Part shown: one piece after another, positions 34,433-42,911 of the stretch
Numbering within the stretch: the stretch's first letter is position 1
Layout of the letters: every line of letters begins with the position of its first letter
From: Hyphomicrobiales bacterium
Lineage (GTDB): Bacteria > Pseudomonadota > Alphaproteobacteria > Rhizobiales > Beijerinckiaceae
DNA: 64,000 nt
Assembly (NCBI GenBank): GCA_930633525.1
Contig: CAKNFP010000002.1
Span: 930,001 to 994,000, forward strand
Direction: 5' to 3'
Translations under genes and position numbers: made by a program
The notes under the pieces: generated by a model
What the model saw: the letters and a program-made list of their open reading frames with translations, nothing else
Told to the model about the DNA's origin: nothing
Databases searched by the model: none

Positions 34433-34852
34433 CTACTGCAACAGAAACAGCACGGCGCTCGTCGCCAAACTGCTGACCAGGAAATAGGGCGCGTTCACCA
34501 TCGTGTAGTAGAACGGCCTGGGGAAATTGGGATTGATCGCGATCGTCATGCACATCGCCAGGAGATAACCGACGCCGATCACCAGCCCGAGCGACAGGGC
34601 ATCGGTAAGCGAGACAACGCCGATCATGCGCATGATCGCGGCCGTCGTGACGATCATAACGATATTGCACACGAAGGGGCCAAGGATGGTCAGCATGTCC
34701 AGCTTGGCGGCTGGCATGGTTTCACGTCCCAGCGCTATTGCGTAATATCTGGGTACAAGGGCGCCATAATATACGCCCCCGAACACGAAGCCGAACGCGG
34801 CGGCCGCAAGAACGCCCCAGAGACCGATCTGGGCAAATGCACTGAAGATCAT
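34433..34852 (-). CDS. DUF1761-like small membrane protein
   Basis: 139 residues with four predicted membrane segments, beginning 'LWGVLAAAAFGFVFGGVYYG' (the 'G.vyY' start is typical of DUF1761 proteins). The function of this family is unknown. It is divergent from the WYL-type regulator at 34999, which probably controls it through the dyad between them. Confidence 0.75.
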   Translation of the reverse strand: MIFSAFAQIGLWGVLAAAAFGFVFGGVYYGALVPRYYAIALGRETMPAAKLDMLTILGPFVCNIVMIVTTAAIMRMIGVVSLTDALSLGLVIGVGYLLAMCMTIAINPNFPRPFYYTMVNAPYFLVSSLATSAVLFLLQ

Positions 34853-34970
34853 GGTTCACTCTCTTGCTAAAATCTTGTCGCGGGAGGCTCAATGGGCGTC
34901 GCTGCGGTCTGGATGCTCATCGTCTTCGCCCACTGGCTATGTGAATGGGGTGAAACGGGTATAGATGCAC

Positions 34971-34995
34971 CCAACTGACACTTCACGGCAGTTGG
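34971..34995. promoter_or_regulatory. Inverted repeat just before the WYL regulator start
   Basis: CCAACTG (34971-34977), 11-bp spacer, CAGTTGG (34989-34995), a perfect 7-bp dyad ending 3 nt before the ATG at 34999 and lying in the divergent region with the DUF1761 gene. The position over the ribosome site fits an autoregulatory operator of the adjacent YafY-type regulator. Confidence 0.55.
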
Positions 34996-34998
34996 ACG

Positions 34999-35682
34999 AT
35001 GAGCGGACCCGATAGATTGCTGCGCCTTCTTCAGCTTATGCGCGTCATGGCGCCCCCGATCACGGCGGCACGCCTGGCGGTCGAACGCGGCGTGTCCGTA
35101 CGATCGATCTACCGCGACATCGAACTGTTGCGGCTGTCGGGCGCCCGAATTGAGGGACAACGCGGTTATGGCTATCGATTGATCGAGGACTATGCTCTGC
35201 CGCCGCAAACATTCGATCGTCTGGAAATCGAAGCGATTACCGTGGGACTAGGCGAAGTGCGCCAGATGGGCGACCCGGACCTGGCGCGTGCCGCCGAAGC
35301 TGTGCTCGCCAAGGTCGCCGCAACCTTGCCGGACGATCGCGAACAACAATTGCTGCATTCAATATCCCATGTCTACCGGCCAACTGCCCGCTACGGCCCG
35401 CACCCGCATCTGCAAGCGATACGGCAGGCATGTTGGCAGGAGCAGGAGATAGAAATCGGTTATCGTGATCAAGCAGGCACCGCCAGCCAGCGCATCATTC
35501 GCCCCCTTGCCATCATGTACAGCGATCACGTCCTGACGGTTCTGGCCTGGTGTTGCCTGCGTGATGACTTCCGGATGTTCAGGGTCGACCGTGTCGAGAG
35601 CCTTTCAACCAACGGAGCCAGTTTTCGTCCTAGGAGGGCGAGATTATTGCGGGATTACCTTGCAAAGCTCAGCAAGAAATAG
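34999..35682 (+). CDS. YafY-like transcriptional regulator (HTH_11 + WYL)
   Basis: 227 residues. An N-terminal HTH_11 winged helix ('GPDRLLRLLQLMRVMAPPIT', 'AARLAVERGVSVRSIYRDIE') is followed by a WYL domain ('IRQACWQEQEIEIGYRDQAG' through 'FRMFRVDRVESL'). WYL regulators bind small or nucleotide ligands and usually control the adjacent divergent gene, here the DUF1761 membrane protein. A related second copy is at 37528. Confidence 0.9.
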   Translation: MSGPDRLLRLLQLMRVMAPPITAARLAVERGVSVRSIYRDIELLRLSGARIEGQRGYGYRLIEDYALPPQTFDRLEIEAITVGLGEVRQMGDPDLARAAEAVLAKVAATLPDDREQQLLHSISHVYRPTARYGPHPHLQAIRQACWQEQEIEIGYRDQAGTASQRIIRPLAIMYSDHVLTVLAWCCLRDDFRMFRVDRVESLSTNGASFRPRRARLLRDYLAKLSKK

Positions 35683-35807
35683 AGCGAATGAACGGCGGCT
35701 ATCTGCACAGCGGCAACCAAGACCGGCCAGTCCGCTTCCGGCCCCAAGTCTGCCATTTGGAAACGGTTTCCAGAGTCACGTTCAGCGGCACTTGGATCAA
35801 GGCGCGA

Positions 35808-37004
35808 TCAATTTAGGTCACCCTCGCGAAGCTCATCCAAATAATCCGCCCACCAAGTCATCATCCGAACGCGCTCGTCCCAATGCTCACCGCGAGCATA
35901 GGCGCGCCGCGCACTGTTTTCCTCCACATGTGCAAGCTGCCGCTCAATGGCGTCGGGATGCCAATAGCCACTCTCGTTGAGCATGGAACTGGCACTCGCT
36001 CGGAATCCGTGCGAGGTCATCTCTTCCTTGGTGAAGCCCAAACGGCGTAGCGCTCCATTCAGCGTGTTTTCCGACATGGGACGGAGGACAGAGCGGGCTG
36101 AGGGAAAGACAAAGCTGCCGTCGCCCGTGAGCTGCTGCACGTCGTTGAGAATGGCAACGGCTTGCTTGGGCAATGGCACCCGATGGGGACGGCGCATCTT
36201 CATCCGCGCTTCCGGAACGGTCCAAACCCCCTCAGCCAGATTGAACTCAGACCAGTGGGCCGCCCTTAGCTCACCAGGCCGCGGAAACAGCAGCGCCGAG
36301 AGCTTCAGCGCAACCTTTGTAGTTGGCAGCCCTTCATAACTATCGATCGTCCGCAGGAGTGCCCCAAAAGCTTTCGGGTCAGTCAAGGCGGCCCTTGATT
36401 TCGCCTTCGGTGCGGTCAGAGCGCCTCTTAGTGCAAAGGTCGGGTCATTATCGGCACGGGCCGTAGCAACGGCATAGCGGAACACGCTGCCGATGGTGGA
36501 TCGCAGCTTCTGGGCGCTCTGATAGCGGCCACGTATCTCGACTCGCCGGAGAGTCTCAAGGATTTCGGGAGCTGTGATCTCGCGGATCGGACGCCGCCCG
36601 AGAGAAGGAGTGGCCAGGCTCAAAAACCAAGTCACCTTCTTCACGGTCGGGTCCGCCCTGCCCTCGCGGATCAGCTTGGCTTTGTACTCCTCAGCGATTT
36701 TGCCAAAAGTCTCGTCGCCACCAGCACGCTTAGCTATCTTTGCCAGCTTGGCCTTAAGGCCTGGATCCTCGCCAGCTGCCAGGACCTGCTTAGCCGCGTC
36801 CCGAGCCCGCCGTGCATCTGCCAAACTCACAATCGGATAAGCTCCGAAGCTCAGCAGTTTCTGTTTGCCCATATAGCGGTAGGACATTCTCCAGAGCTTG
36901 GCGCCTAATACTGCGACAAAAAGATGCAGACCTTCACCGTCTGCGATCTTCTTCGGCTGTTGAGATGGTTTGATTCGTCGGATGGCGACGTCTGTGAGTG
37001 ACAC
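35808..37004 (-). CDS. P4-type tyrosine integrase
   Basis: 398 residues. An N-terminal arm-binding DUF4102 domain ('MSLTDVAIRRIKPSQQPKKI', 'ADGEGLHLFVAVLGAKLWRM') is followed by a SAM-like core-binding domain at about 100-180 and the catalytic domain. The tyrosine-recombinase residues can be traced: Arg in 'LLFPRPGELRAAHWSEF', His-x-x-Arg in 'TSHGFRASASSMLNE', and the C-terminal 'QLAHVEENSARRAYARGE', where the nucleophile Tyr is in 'RRAYARG'. Such integrases insert islands at tRNA 3' ends. It is transcribed away from the tRNA-like sequence at 37366, the usual order for an integrated element lying to the left. Confidence 0.93.
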   Translation of the reverse strand: MSLTDVAIRRIKPSQQPKKIADGEGLHLFVAVLGAKLWRMSYRYMGKQKLLSFGAYPIVSLADARRARDAAKQVLAAGEDPGLKAKLAKIAKRAGGDETFGKIAEEYKAKLIREGRADPTVKKVTWFLSLATPSLGRRPIREITAPEILETLRRVEIRGRYQSAQKLRSTIGSVFRYAVATARADNDPTFALRGALTAPKAKSRAALTDPKAFGALLRTIDSYEGLPTTKVALKLSALLFPRPGELRAAHWSEFNLAEGVWTVPEARMKMRRPHRVPLPKQAVAILNDVQQLTGDGSFVFPSARSVLRPMSENTLNGALRRLGFTKEEMTSHGFRASASSMLNESGYWHPDAIERQLAHVEENSARRAYARGEHWDERVRMMTWWADYLDELREGDLN

Positions 37005-37032
37005 GGCGGTTCCTATCGCTGGATTTTTGGGA

Positions 37033-37054
37033 AACTACCAGCAAAAATACCAAC
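37033..37054. repeat. 22-bp motif in the integrase leader, second copy at 12541
   Basis: AACTACCAGCAAAAATACCAAC, followed by an inverted arrangement (CCAGCAAAAAT... ATTTTGCTGG, about 37039-37067) that makes a hairpin upstream of the integrase start. Possibly the integrase operator or an arm-type site. The copy at 12541 differs at two positions. Confidence 0.5.
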
Positions 37055-37365
37055 AATTTTGCTGGATACCAACACACCTAGCTGGATGACCTCGGACACT
37101 CGGTCGGCCAAAACTCCTTATATATATAGGAATCCTGGACGACGTCAGATGCCGCTAGATCGAGATGTGACGGCCTTCTCGGGAATCTCAGGGTCCTCGC
37201 TGGAAGATGCGGCTTTCGGCGCAAAGGTCCTTGCCCCGGGGTCTCGTGGCGCGCCGCGCCGGGTAATGATGAGAACCATGTCTAAGCTATAGCCCTCCAG
37301 AGGCTTCCATTTTGCAGATGGTGGAGCTCGTGTGCCCGAGGGGCGGCTTCCCCAATCTGGCTTAA

Positions 37366-37389
37366 ATTCGAATCTCTCGCGCCCCGCCA
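37366..37389 (+). other. tRNA 3'-end-like sequence, candidate attachment site (attR)
   Basis: ATTCGAATCTCTCGCGCCCCGCCA has the form of a tRNA T-loop (TTCGAAT), acceptor strand and CCA end, most like a serine tRNA. The preceding 'GTGCCCGAGGGGC' resembles a D-arm (GGCCGAGAGGC), but a whole cloverleaf cannot be drawn: the T-stem does not pair. This is what remains at the distal end of an element that integrates into a tRNA 3' end. Orientation (CCA pointing away from the integrase) places the element to the left. The matching intact tRNA is not in the window. Confidence 0.45.
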
Positions 37390-37484
37390 GCCCCGCCGAT
37401 TGTGCGCTATGGTGCGATATTCTGCGCGATCGCTACGCAGTGACCGCCGATTGCCCCACCGCTGCGAAAAACGCCAATCTTATC

Positions 37485-37501
37485 CTGCCGCTATTTGGCA
37501 G
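37485..37501. promoter_or_regulatory. CTGCC-N7-GGCAG operator-like site upstream of the second WYL regulator
   Basis: CTGCC at 37485-37489, seven bases, GGCAG at 37497-37501, ending 26 bp before the ATG at 37528. The same spaced dyad occurs at 38226-38242 in front of the glyoxalase gene. Two matched sites in front of a regulator and the genes next to it point to binding by that regulator. Confidence 0.65.
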
Positions 37502-37527
37502 CGGTAAGCAGGTATAGACTTGCTTGC

Positions 37528-38223
37528 ATGTCTCGTTCCGAACGCCTCTTTGACCTTCTCCAGACGCTGCGTCGCCATCGGCGGCCGGTGAGCGGCAAGG
37601 TGTTGGCCGACGAGGTCGGCGTCAGCATCCGTACCCTCTATCGCGATATCGCCAGCCTTCAGGCGCAAGGTGCGACCATAGAGGGCGAACCGGGCGTCGG
37701 CTATGTCCTGAAACCGGGCTTCCTCTTGCCGCCGCTCATGTTTCCGCCGGAAGAGATTGAAGCGCTCGTCCTTGGCTCCCGCTGGGTGGCGGACAGAGCG
37801 GACAATCTTCTGCGCGATGCGGCGCGCAGCGCACTGGCGCGGATCGCCGCGGTACTGCCGCCTGATCTGCGCGACGAGTTGGACGCCTCGGCCCTACTGG
37901 TCGGGCCGGGCGCCGATATCCCGACTGACGTGATCGACCCGGCGCTTCTGCGGAAAGCGATCCGTACCGAGCGCAAGCTGACGCTGTCCTATCGCGATGG
38001 ATCGGGCACGGGGTCGGAGCGTGTCGTCTGGCCTTTCGCGCTCGCCTTTTTCGATCAGGTGCGCGTTCTTCTCGGATGGTGCGAACTACGCCAGGATTTC
38101 CGCTCTTTCCGCACGGATCGCATCGCTTATGCGGAGGTGCTCGACGATCGCTATCCCAAGCGCCGTCAGGCGCTGCTCAAACAGTGGCGGGAGATCCAGA
38201 GAATATCACGCCGAGACGCATGA
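37528..38223 (+). CDS. YafY-like transcriptional regulator (HTH_11 + WYL), second copy
   Basis: 231 residues from the ATG at 37528. HTH_11 ('MSRSERLFDLLQTLRRHRRP', 'VGVSIRTLYRDIASLQAQGA'), a linker with 'FLLPPLMFPPEEIEALVLGS' and a WYL domain ('RTERKLTLSYRDGSGTGSER', 'CELRQDFRSFRTDRI'). It is collinear with the glyoxalase gene and EVE gene that follow. Operator-like palindromes lie both before it (37485) and after it (38222), which suggests autorepression and control of the glyoxalase unit. Confidence 0.92.
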   Translation: MSRSERLFDLLQTLRRHRRPVSGKVLADEVGVSIRTLYRDIASLQAQGATIEGEPGVGYVLKPGFLLPPLMFPPEEIEALVLGSRWVADRADNLLRDAARSALARIAAVLPPDLRDELDASALLVGPGADIPTDVIDPALLRKAIRTERKLTLSYRDGSGTGSERVVWPFALAFFDQVRVLLGWCELRQDFRSFRTDRIAYAEVLDDRYPKRRQALLKQWREIQRISRRDA

Positions 38224-38246
38224 TGCTGCCAGAAACTGGCAGCATC
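38222..38246. promoter_or_regulatory. Perfect 25-bp palindrome upstream of the glyoxalase gene
   Basis: GATGCTGCCAG, AAA, CTGGCAGCATC: 11-bp perfect arms starting within the regulator's stop codon and ending 44 bp before the glyoxalase ATG. It contains the CTGCC-N7-GGCAG core seen at 37485, so I read it as an operator. A hairpin role in RNA cannot be excluded, but no T-run follows. Confidence 0.65.
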
Positions 38247-38290
38247 GGATCATAAGGTCATGCCTGTCAAACGAACGACAGGAGCCACTC

Positions 38291-38665
38291 ATGACCGATA
38301 GCAACAGCATTCTTCTCTATGTTACCGACGCGTCGACGAGCGCCAGCTTTTACGCAAAGCTGCTCGGGCAGGAGCCCGTGGACGCAAGCCCGACCTTCGC
38401 CATGTTCATCCTGCCCTCCGGCCTCGGGCTCGGCCTCTGGGACAGAATGGGCGTTGAACCCGCGCCGATGGTGGCGGGCGGCGGTTGCGAGATAGGTTTC
38501 AAGGTCGATACTGCCGCTGCGGTCGATGCGACGCATGCCGATTGGCAGGACAAGGGCGCCACCATCGCTCTGGCGCCCACCGACCTCGATTTCGGTCGCA
38601 GCTTCGTCGCGGTCGATCCGGATGGGCATCGTCTGCGCGTCTACACCCTGACCGAGGCGATGTGA
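38291..38665 (+). CDS. VOC family (glyoxalase/bleomycin-resistance-like) protein
   Basis: 124 residues, one complete VOC domain: '[20 protein letters not shown]' at the start, '[20 protein letters not shown]' at the end. A CAGGAGCC ribosome site precedes the ATG. VOC proteins of this kind may be metal-dependent lyases or ligand-binding resistance proteins; the target is unknown. It is likely controlled by the WYL regulator upstream and cotranscribed with the EVE gene 2 nt downstream. Confidence 0.88.
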   Translation: MTDSNSILLYVTDASTSASFYAKLLGQEPVDASPTFAMFILPSGLGLGLWDRMGVEPAPMVAGGGCEIGFKVDTAAAVDATHADWQDKGATIALAPTDLDFGRSFVAVDPDGHRLRVYTLTEAM

Positions 38666-38667
38666 GC

Positions 38668-39177
38668 ATGGCCCGCGCCTGGATCGCCGTTGCCTCGGCG
38701 GAGCACGTCCAGATCGGTCGCGAGGCCGGCTTCATGCAGGTCTGTCATGGCAAGGCGTCGCCGCTGAGGCGGATCAAACCGGGCGACCGCGTGATCTACT
38801 ATTCGCCGACTATCACGTTTGGGGCCAAAGACCGTCTCCAGGCCTTCACCGCGATTGGCGTGGCACGCGATGGCTCACCTTACCAAGTGGAGATGGAAAG
38901 CGGCTTCAGGCCTTGGCGGCGGGATGTCGATTGGCAGCCTGCGGAAGAAACCCCGATCCGGCCCCTGGTTGGCCGGCTCGCCTTCACGCGGGTCGGCTCC
39001 AACTGGGGCTATCAGCTTCGCTTCGGTTTGTTCAGCATCGACGATGAGGATGCCGACGTGATCGCACAGATGATGACGCAAAGGCGTCGGGATGGCGTCC
39101 CGAACGCCACCTTCTCGACCTCGTCAACGCGGCCTTCCGCGCGCGGCTTCGGAGAATGCGGTATTAGAGGGCTATAG
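38668..39177 (+). CDS. EVE domain-containing protein
   Basis: 169 residues. The EVE/YTH-like fold is recognised from '[20 protein letters not shown]', '[20 protein letters not shown]', '[12 protein letters not shown]' and '[20 protein letters not shown]'. EVE domains bind modified bases in DNA or RNA and often accompany defence or stress genes. The start is 2 nt after the glyoxalase stop. The last 30 residues (after '[10 protein letters not shown]') are Ser/Arg-rich and unlike the family end, and another frame there reads '[20 protein letters not shown]'. A 3' rearrangement is possible. Confidence 0.85.
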   Translation: MARAWIAVASAEHVQIGREAGFMQVCHGKASPLRRIKPGDRVIYYSPTITFGAKDRLQAFTAIGVARDGSPYQVEMESGFRPWRRDVDWQPAEETPIRPLVGRLAFTRVGSNWGYQLRFGLFSIDDEDADVIAQMMTQRRRDGVPNATFSTSSTRPSARGFGECGIRGL

Positions 39178-39563
39178 CGTAGACGTAGCGCTCATCTCCA
39201 TCGGGCATGGCGCCATACGCCGCCGTTCGCCCCTATGGCGCAATATGGCTGCCGATCACCGCAACGTGCTGAGAATCGCCGATTCGACGCTGCAGCCCGA
39301 TATATTTTGAAGATCAGCAACGGCAGCACGTGACCCCATTGCGGTCGTTCAAGGCATATGGACCGTTTTCCAGAAGCGGCGATTCAAGATGACCGCTCCT
39401 GGCATGGACGGGGCTGGGAATGGACTGAGTGTTTTGAGATGAAACACGCGATTGGCGGTCGCCGGCCTGGGCGACAAGAGCGTCCGCGAGTTTGGATGAC
39501 CTGATATGGCCGTTCTTGCTCTCGTGAGATTGACGTCGTAAATGCCCTTGACGGGAGGGCATC
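39178..39563. other. Intergenic region, no gene recognised
   Basis: About 385 bp with only short frames lacking family features. A GGGAGG ribosome site for the next gene lies at its right end (39553-39558). Confidence 0.4.
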
Positions 39564-40118
39564 GTGCATATTGCGGTGACAGGAACGCATGGTGTCGGCA
39601 AGACGACATTTATCGACGACTTCACAGCCGTTCATCGCGACTATGAAAGCGTGCAGGAGCCCTATTGGCTTCTTGAGCAGCAAGGCGTCCCATTTGCCAA
39701 TGGGGCAACGACAGCCGATCTTGAAAAGCAGCTTGCCGAAAGCTGTAAGCTGATCCTGGGGCATGCTGGCGGTCGTGACGTGATCTTTGACCGCTGTCCA
39801 CTCGATTTTCTCGCCTATTTGGAGGTTGTCAGCGCTAGTGAGGGCTTTGAGTGGCTTCCGAGCGGCCGTGAACTGGCCAATATCAGCAAAGCGCTCGCTA
39901 TGCTTGATGTGGTGATTTTTATCCCGCTCACATCTCCCGATGAGGTTCCGGTCGAGATCGAACTTCCTCGACTGCGGAGCCGCGTAGACCGGCGCCTTAA
40001 GACCATGCTCCGCGAAGACGATCTGGGACTATTGCATAACGGACCGCGTGTTCTTGAGGTCGTGGGTTCCCGGCCCCAACGCGCTGCGATGGCAAGCTCG
40101 CTTCTTGGACTGGCATAG
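39564..40118 (+). CDS. AAA/P-loop nucleotide kinase-like ATPase
   Basis: 184 residues from a GTG at 39564 with a close GGGAGG ribosome site. Walker A 'VTGTHGVGKTTFIDDF' is at the N-terminus, a DR-type motif 'VIFDRCPLDFLAYLEV' follows, and there is a basic 'RLRSRVDRRLKTML' lid region. This is the layout of small AAA_28/deoxynucleoside-kinase-like proteins. The substrate is unknown. The gene stands alone with its own start signals. Confidence 0.8.
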   Translation: MHIAVTGTHGVGKTTFIDDFTAVHRDYESVQEPYWLLEQQGVPFANGATTADLEKQLAESCKLILGHAGGRDVIFDRCPLDFLAYLEVVSASEGFEWLPSGRELANISKALAMLDVVIFIPLTSPDEVPVEIELPRLRSRVDRRLKTMLREDDLGLLHNGPRVLEVVGSRPQRAAMASSLLGLA

Positions 40119-40318
40119 GCCCTCCAAACGTCCGCTTCCGCAGTTTTCTTGCCGAGACCCGCCTATCGGCAAACCACCCCTTTGGGGGCATTCCAGCGGC
40201 ATAAGCCGACTGTTGGCATTTAGGATTGAGCCCAAGTTGCGCGAGATCAATGCCCTGTAGCCAGCCGCACCCTAGCTCTCCCATGTTCTCGTAGGTCTTG
40301 GGCGTTCCGCGTCGAATA

Positions 40319-41263
40319 ATGAACTCAAAAGCTATGTTGGTCTGCCTGCTGCTGGTAGGTTTTTCCATTCCCGCCATGGCTCAAAACCTCGCCACCGATG
40401 GCGGCGTATCCATTCATGCAGATGGGCCGGGGATTGTGACCGAGCAACCAATCGAGAACATTCCGAGCGGGGGAAACATGTTCGATATTGGAAAGACAGT
40501 GGCCGCGGGCGATACCGCCCTGTTCGTTTCGATAGCCGGCAAGACGGACGGGGAGCCGATCATTCTGCTGCATGGCGGAATGGGAAGCCGGAACGATTTC
40601 CTGCCGCTGGCGAAGCATCTTTCGGCCGAGTATCGGCTGGTTGCCATCGACAGCCGAGGGCATGGGCGTTCGGCGATGGGAGGCGGTTCGCTCACCTATC
40701 ATCAACTGGAACAGGACATCGCCGCCGTTCTGGCCGAGCTTGGGCTAGCGGAGGCCGGGATTATCGGCCACAGCGACGGGGGCATTGTCGCTTTGCGCCT
40801 TGCCGCATCCGGGATCGTCCGGCCTCGCTTCGTCGTAGTGGTCGGCGTGCATTGGCAGATGCCCGCCGATGAACCGACCCGCGAAATCTATCAGGGCATC
40901 ACGGTGGACGAGTGGCGCGGCATGTTCTCGGAGCAGGTCCAGAACTACGAGGCAGAAAATCCCGCGCCCGATTTTGTGCGGCTGTTTGACGCCACCAAGG
41001 CCATGTGGCTCGGAAATGACGATCAGGCCTATCCGGGTGCATCTGTTCGCTCGATCACCAGCCCCCTTCTCGTTGTTCACGGCGATGAGGACTTCCTGGT
41101 TTCCCGCCGTCAGGCTTGCGACCTGGTCGAGCAAGTCGAGGGGGCGCGCCTGCTGAACCTGCCTTTCGCTTCGCATACTGTGCTGGAAGACAGCCCCGAG
41201 GATGTTCTGCCGTCGCTCAAGGCGTTTCTCGCCAGCAGCTATCGAGCAGCAAATTTGCCGTAG
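40319..41263 (+). CDS. Secreted alpha/beta hydrolase
   Basis: 314 residues from the ATG at 40319. The N-terminal signal peptide (about residues 1-23, 'MLVCLLLVGFSIPAMAQ') directs it to the periplasm. The hydrolase core shows the oxyanion region 'IILLHGGMGSRNDF', the nucleophile elbow 'GIIGHSDGGIVALRLAASG' (Ser), an acid in 'LLVVHGDEDFLVSRRQ' and a His in 'LPFASHTVLEDSPEDVL'. The catalytic triad is therefore present. It could be an esterase or lactonase; the substrate is not known. Confidence 0.88.
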   Translation: MNSKAMLVCLLLVGFSIPAMAQNLATDGGVSIHADGPGIVTEQPIENIPSGGNMFDIGKTVAAGDTALFVSIAGKTDGEPIILLHGGMGSRNDFLPLAKHLSAEYRLVAIDSRGHGRSAMGGGSLTYHQLEQDIAAVLAELGLAEAGIIGHSDGGIVALRLAASGIVRPRFVVVVGVHWQMPADEPTREIYQGITVDEWRGMFSEQVQNYEAENPAPDFVRLFDATKAMWLGNDDQAYPGASVRSITSPLLVVHGDEDFLVSRRQACDLVEQVEGARLLNLPFASHTVLEDSPEDVLPSLKAFLASSYRAANLP

Positions 41264-41689
41264 TCGAGCACAGCCATGAGTTCACGATGGTCCCATGGCG
41301 GCCGGTCATCGACCGCCAGTTCGGCCGCGAGGTCAGCGGCATTGTTCAGAGCGGATCGGTGTCGTGACGGATTGTACGCTCGCGCGATCTTTCGCTTCGA
41401 TCGATGCCTCGCCAAGCGATCCCGCTTGCACGTGATCCACTCCTGCCCCGAGATTTGTGGCAAGAGTCCACCTTGAGCATTGGTGTAGGGAATTGTTTGC
41501 CATAAGGCAGGCGACGGCAAATCCGCTGATGCAATTTGGGCTCAGATATTCAGCGCCCGCAAGGAGCAGCCAGCATCCGAAGAGGCCACCAAATAGCGTA
41601 GATCAGAGACCTCCATCTTTCAGCACGCCACCTCAAGAACCAGCGAGCCCATCTGGGTGCTCGACCACGAAGTCGCGATCCAAGCCTAA
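41264..41689. other. Stretch without recognised gene, upstream of the S41 remnant
   Basis: Roughly 425 bp with short frames on both strands, none with a convincing start or family match. The region probably includes lost sequence of the S41 peptidase gene that begins abruptly at about 41690. Confidence 0.4.
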
Positions 41690-42212
41690 GCTTTGCAAAC
41701 AGCCGACGATGCGATGCGCAAACTGTCGGACACCGCCGCGCTCATCATCGACATGCGGGATAATGGCGGCGGACACCCAGCGTCTGTAGCGTACCTTGTC
41801 AGGTTCTTCCTCGATCCGGGCAAGCGCGTTCATATCAACGACCTTATCTGGCGCAATCGTGGGACTTCGACGTTCCGAACGGAGGTGTTTTGGAGTTCAC
41901 CCGCCCCCGCTGCGCTATTTTGGAAAGCCCGTCTATGTGCTGTTTGGCCCCAAAACCTATTCGGCCGGCGAGGAGTTCGCGTACGACCTACAGGTCCTGA
42001 AGCGCGTAACCGTGGTTGGCGGAAAAACGCGCGGGGGAGCCAATCCCGGCGGATTGGCCGATTTGAGTTCCAACTTCTTCGTTGTTGTTCCGACGGGGCG
42101 GGCTCAAAACCCAATCACACACACCAGTTGGGAGGGCGTCGGTGTTGTGCCTGATGTCCACGACGCGCCAGAAGTTACGGAATCGACCGCGATTGCGCTG
42201 GCGAAAGGTTGA
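41690..42212 (+). pseudogene. S41-family (C-terminal processing-like) peptidase, 5'-truncated and frameshifted
   Basis: Frame 1 gives 'KLSDTAALIIDMRDNGGGHP', 'ASVAYLVRFFLDPGKRVHIN' and 'DLIWRNRGTSTFRTEVFWSS'. After a one-base shift in the C-rich run 41900-41908, frame 2 continues with 'LRYFGKPVYVLFGPKTYSAG', 'EEFAYDLQVLKRVTVVGGKT' and 'RGGANPGG' to the stop at 42212. The catalytic Ser (in TYSAGEEFAYD) and Lys (GGKTRGGANP) lie in the second frame. The N-terminal helical domain is missing, and a stop precedes the first codon used. It belongs to the retinol-binding-protein-like S41 group. Confidence 0.75.
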
Positions 42213-42426
42213 TCAAGAGCCGTCTTAGCGAGACGATGCCGCGTCCCAAAGTGTCAAGCGAACGGCGAAACAGGTCAAGCGGCCAGGTCCTTGCCCACAG
42301 ATAATCGCCGCTATCCGAGTCGGACGGGTACGAGATGTAAGTGGGACATTGGCGGTGACAGGGTACGGGCGGCGCCGCACTGAATGCCGAGAAAGCCTCG
42401 ATGGCGGGGTCAGGCTGCTATCAAAG

Positions 42427-42446
42427 CCAATGCCTGAAGGCATTGG
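42427..42446 (+). promoter_or_regulatory. Hairpin just upstream of the ribosome site of the small membrane protein gene
   Basis: CCAATGCC, TGAA loop, GGCATTGG: a perfect 8-bp stem ending 2 nt before the GGAG ribosome site (42448-42451) of the ATG at 42459. Such a placement could modulate ribosome access or protect the mRNA 5' end. The rest of 42213-42426 shows nothing recognisable. Confidence 0.5.
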
Positions 42447-42458
42447 CGGAGAAATGGC

Positions 42459-42911
42459 ATGAATCCGACCCACTCGGCCGCGCCGGAGCACCTGCCGTTT
42501 TTCATTCCCACACCCGGTACGACCGACGTCCTCATGGTCGTCATGGCGATCTTTCTTCTGCTGATCGTGCTAGCGATGGGGTTGCTTTTCCTGCGCCTGC
42601 ACACGCTGCCTGAACGTATCGCGCACAGATCCCACAAATTGCAGTTCGAGATTGTCGCAGTACTCGGCTTACTGGCTCTCTTCACTCACATGCATGTGTT
42701 CTGGGTTGCGGGCTTGTTGTTGGCCTTGATCGACATTCCCGATTTCGGGCGACCGCTGAGGAGTATCGCACAGTCGCTGGAGAAGATCGCCGGTACCGCG
42801 CCCGACACGAACATCGCCGGAGCTGAGGTGAAAGGCATTCCGGCCAAGGAGGCCGATGCATCCGTGACAACAGCATCCCGGGACACCCAGGGAGCTCACC
42901 CCCATGCTTGA
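42459..42911 (+). CDS. Small inner-membrane protein paired with a HlyD-type protein
   Basis: 150 residues. There are two or three predicted membrane segments at about 24-44 and 62-90 ('LMVVMAIFLLLIVLAMGLLF', 'FTHMHVFWVAGLLLALIDIP') and a soluble Ala/Thr-rich C-terminal tail. It overlaps the following HlyD-family gene by 8 bp. The arrangement (small DUF3302/YiaW-like protein followed by a YiaV-like membrane-fusion protein) is known from enterobacteria. Assignment to that family is an inference from layout, not from a clear motif. Confidence 0.6.
   Translation: MNPTHSAAPEHLPFFIPTPGTTDVLMVVMAIFLLLIVLAMGLLFLRLHTLPERIAHRSHKLQFEIVAVLGLLALFTHMHVFWVAGLLLALIDIPDFGRPLRSIAQSLEKIAGTAPDTNIAGAEVKGIPAKEADASVTTASRDTQGAHPHA

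Noticed and set aside
37320..37389. Complete tRNA gene
   Set aside because: Only the T-loop, acceptor and CCA parts look right; the T-stem does not pair and no anticodon arm can be placed.
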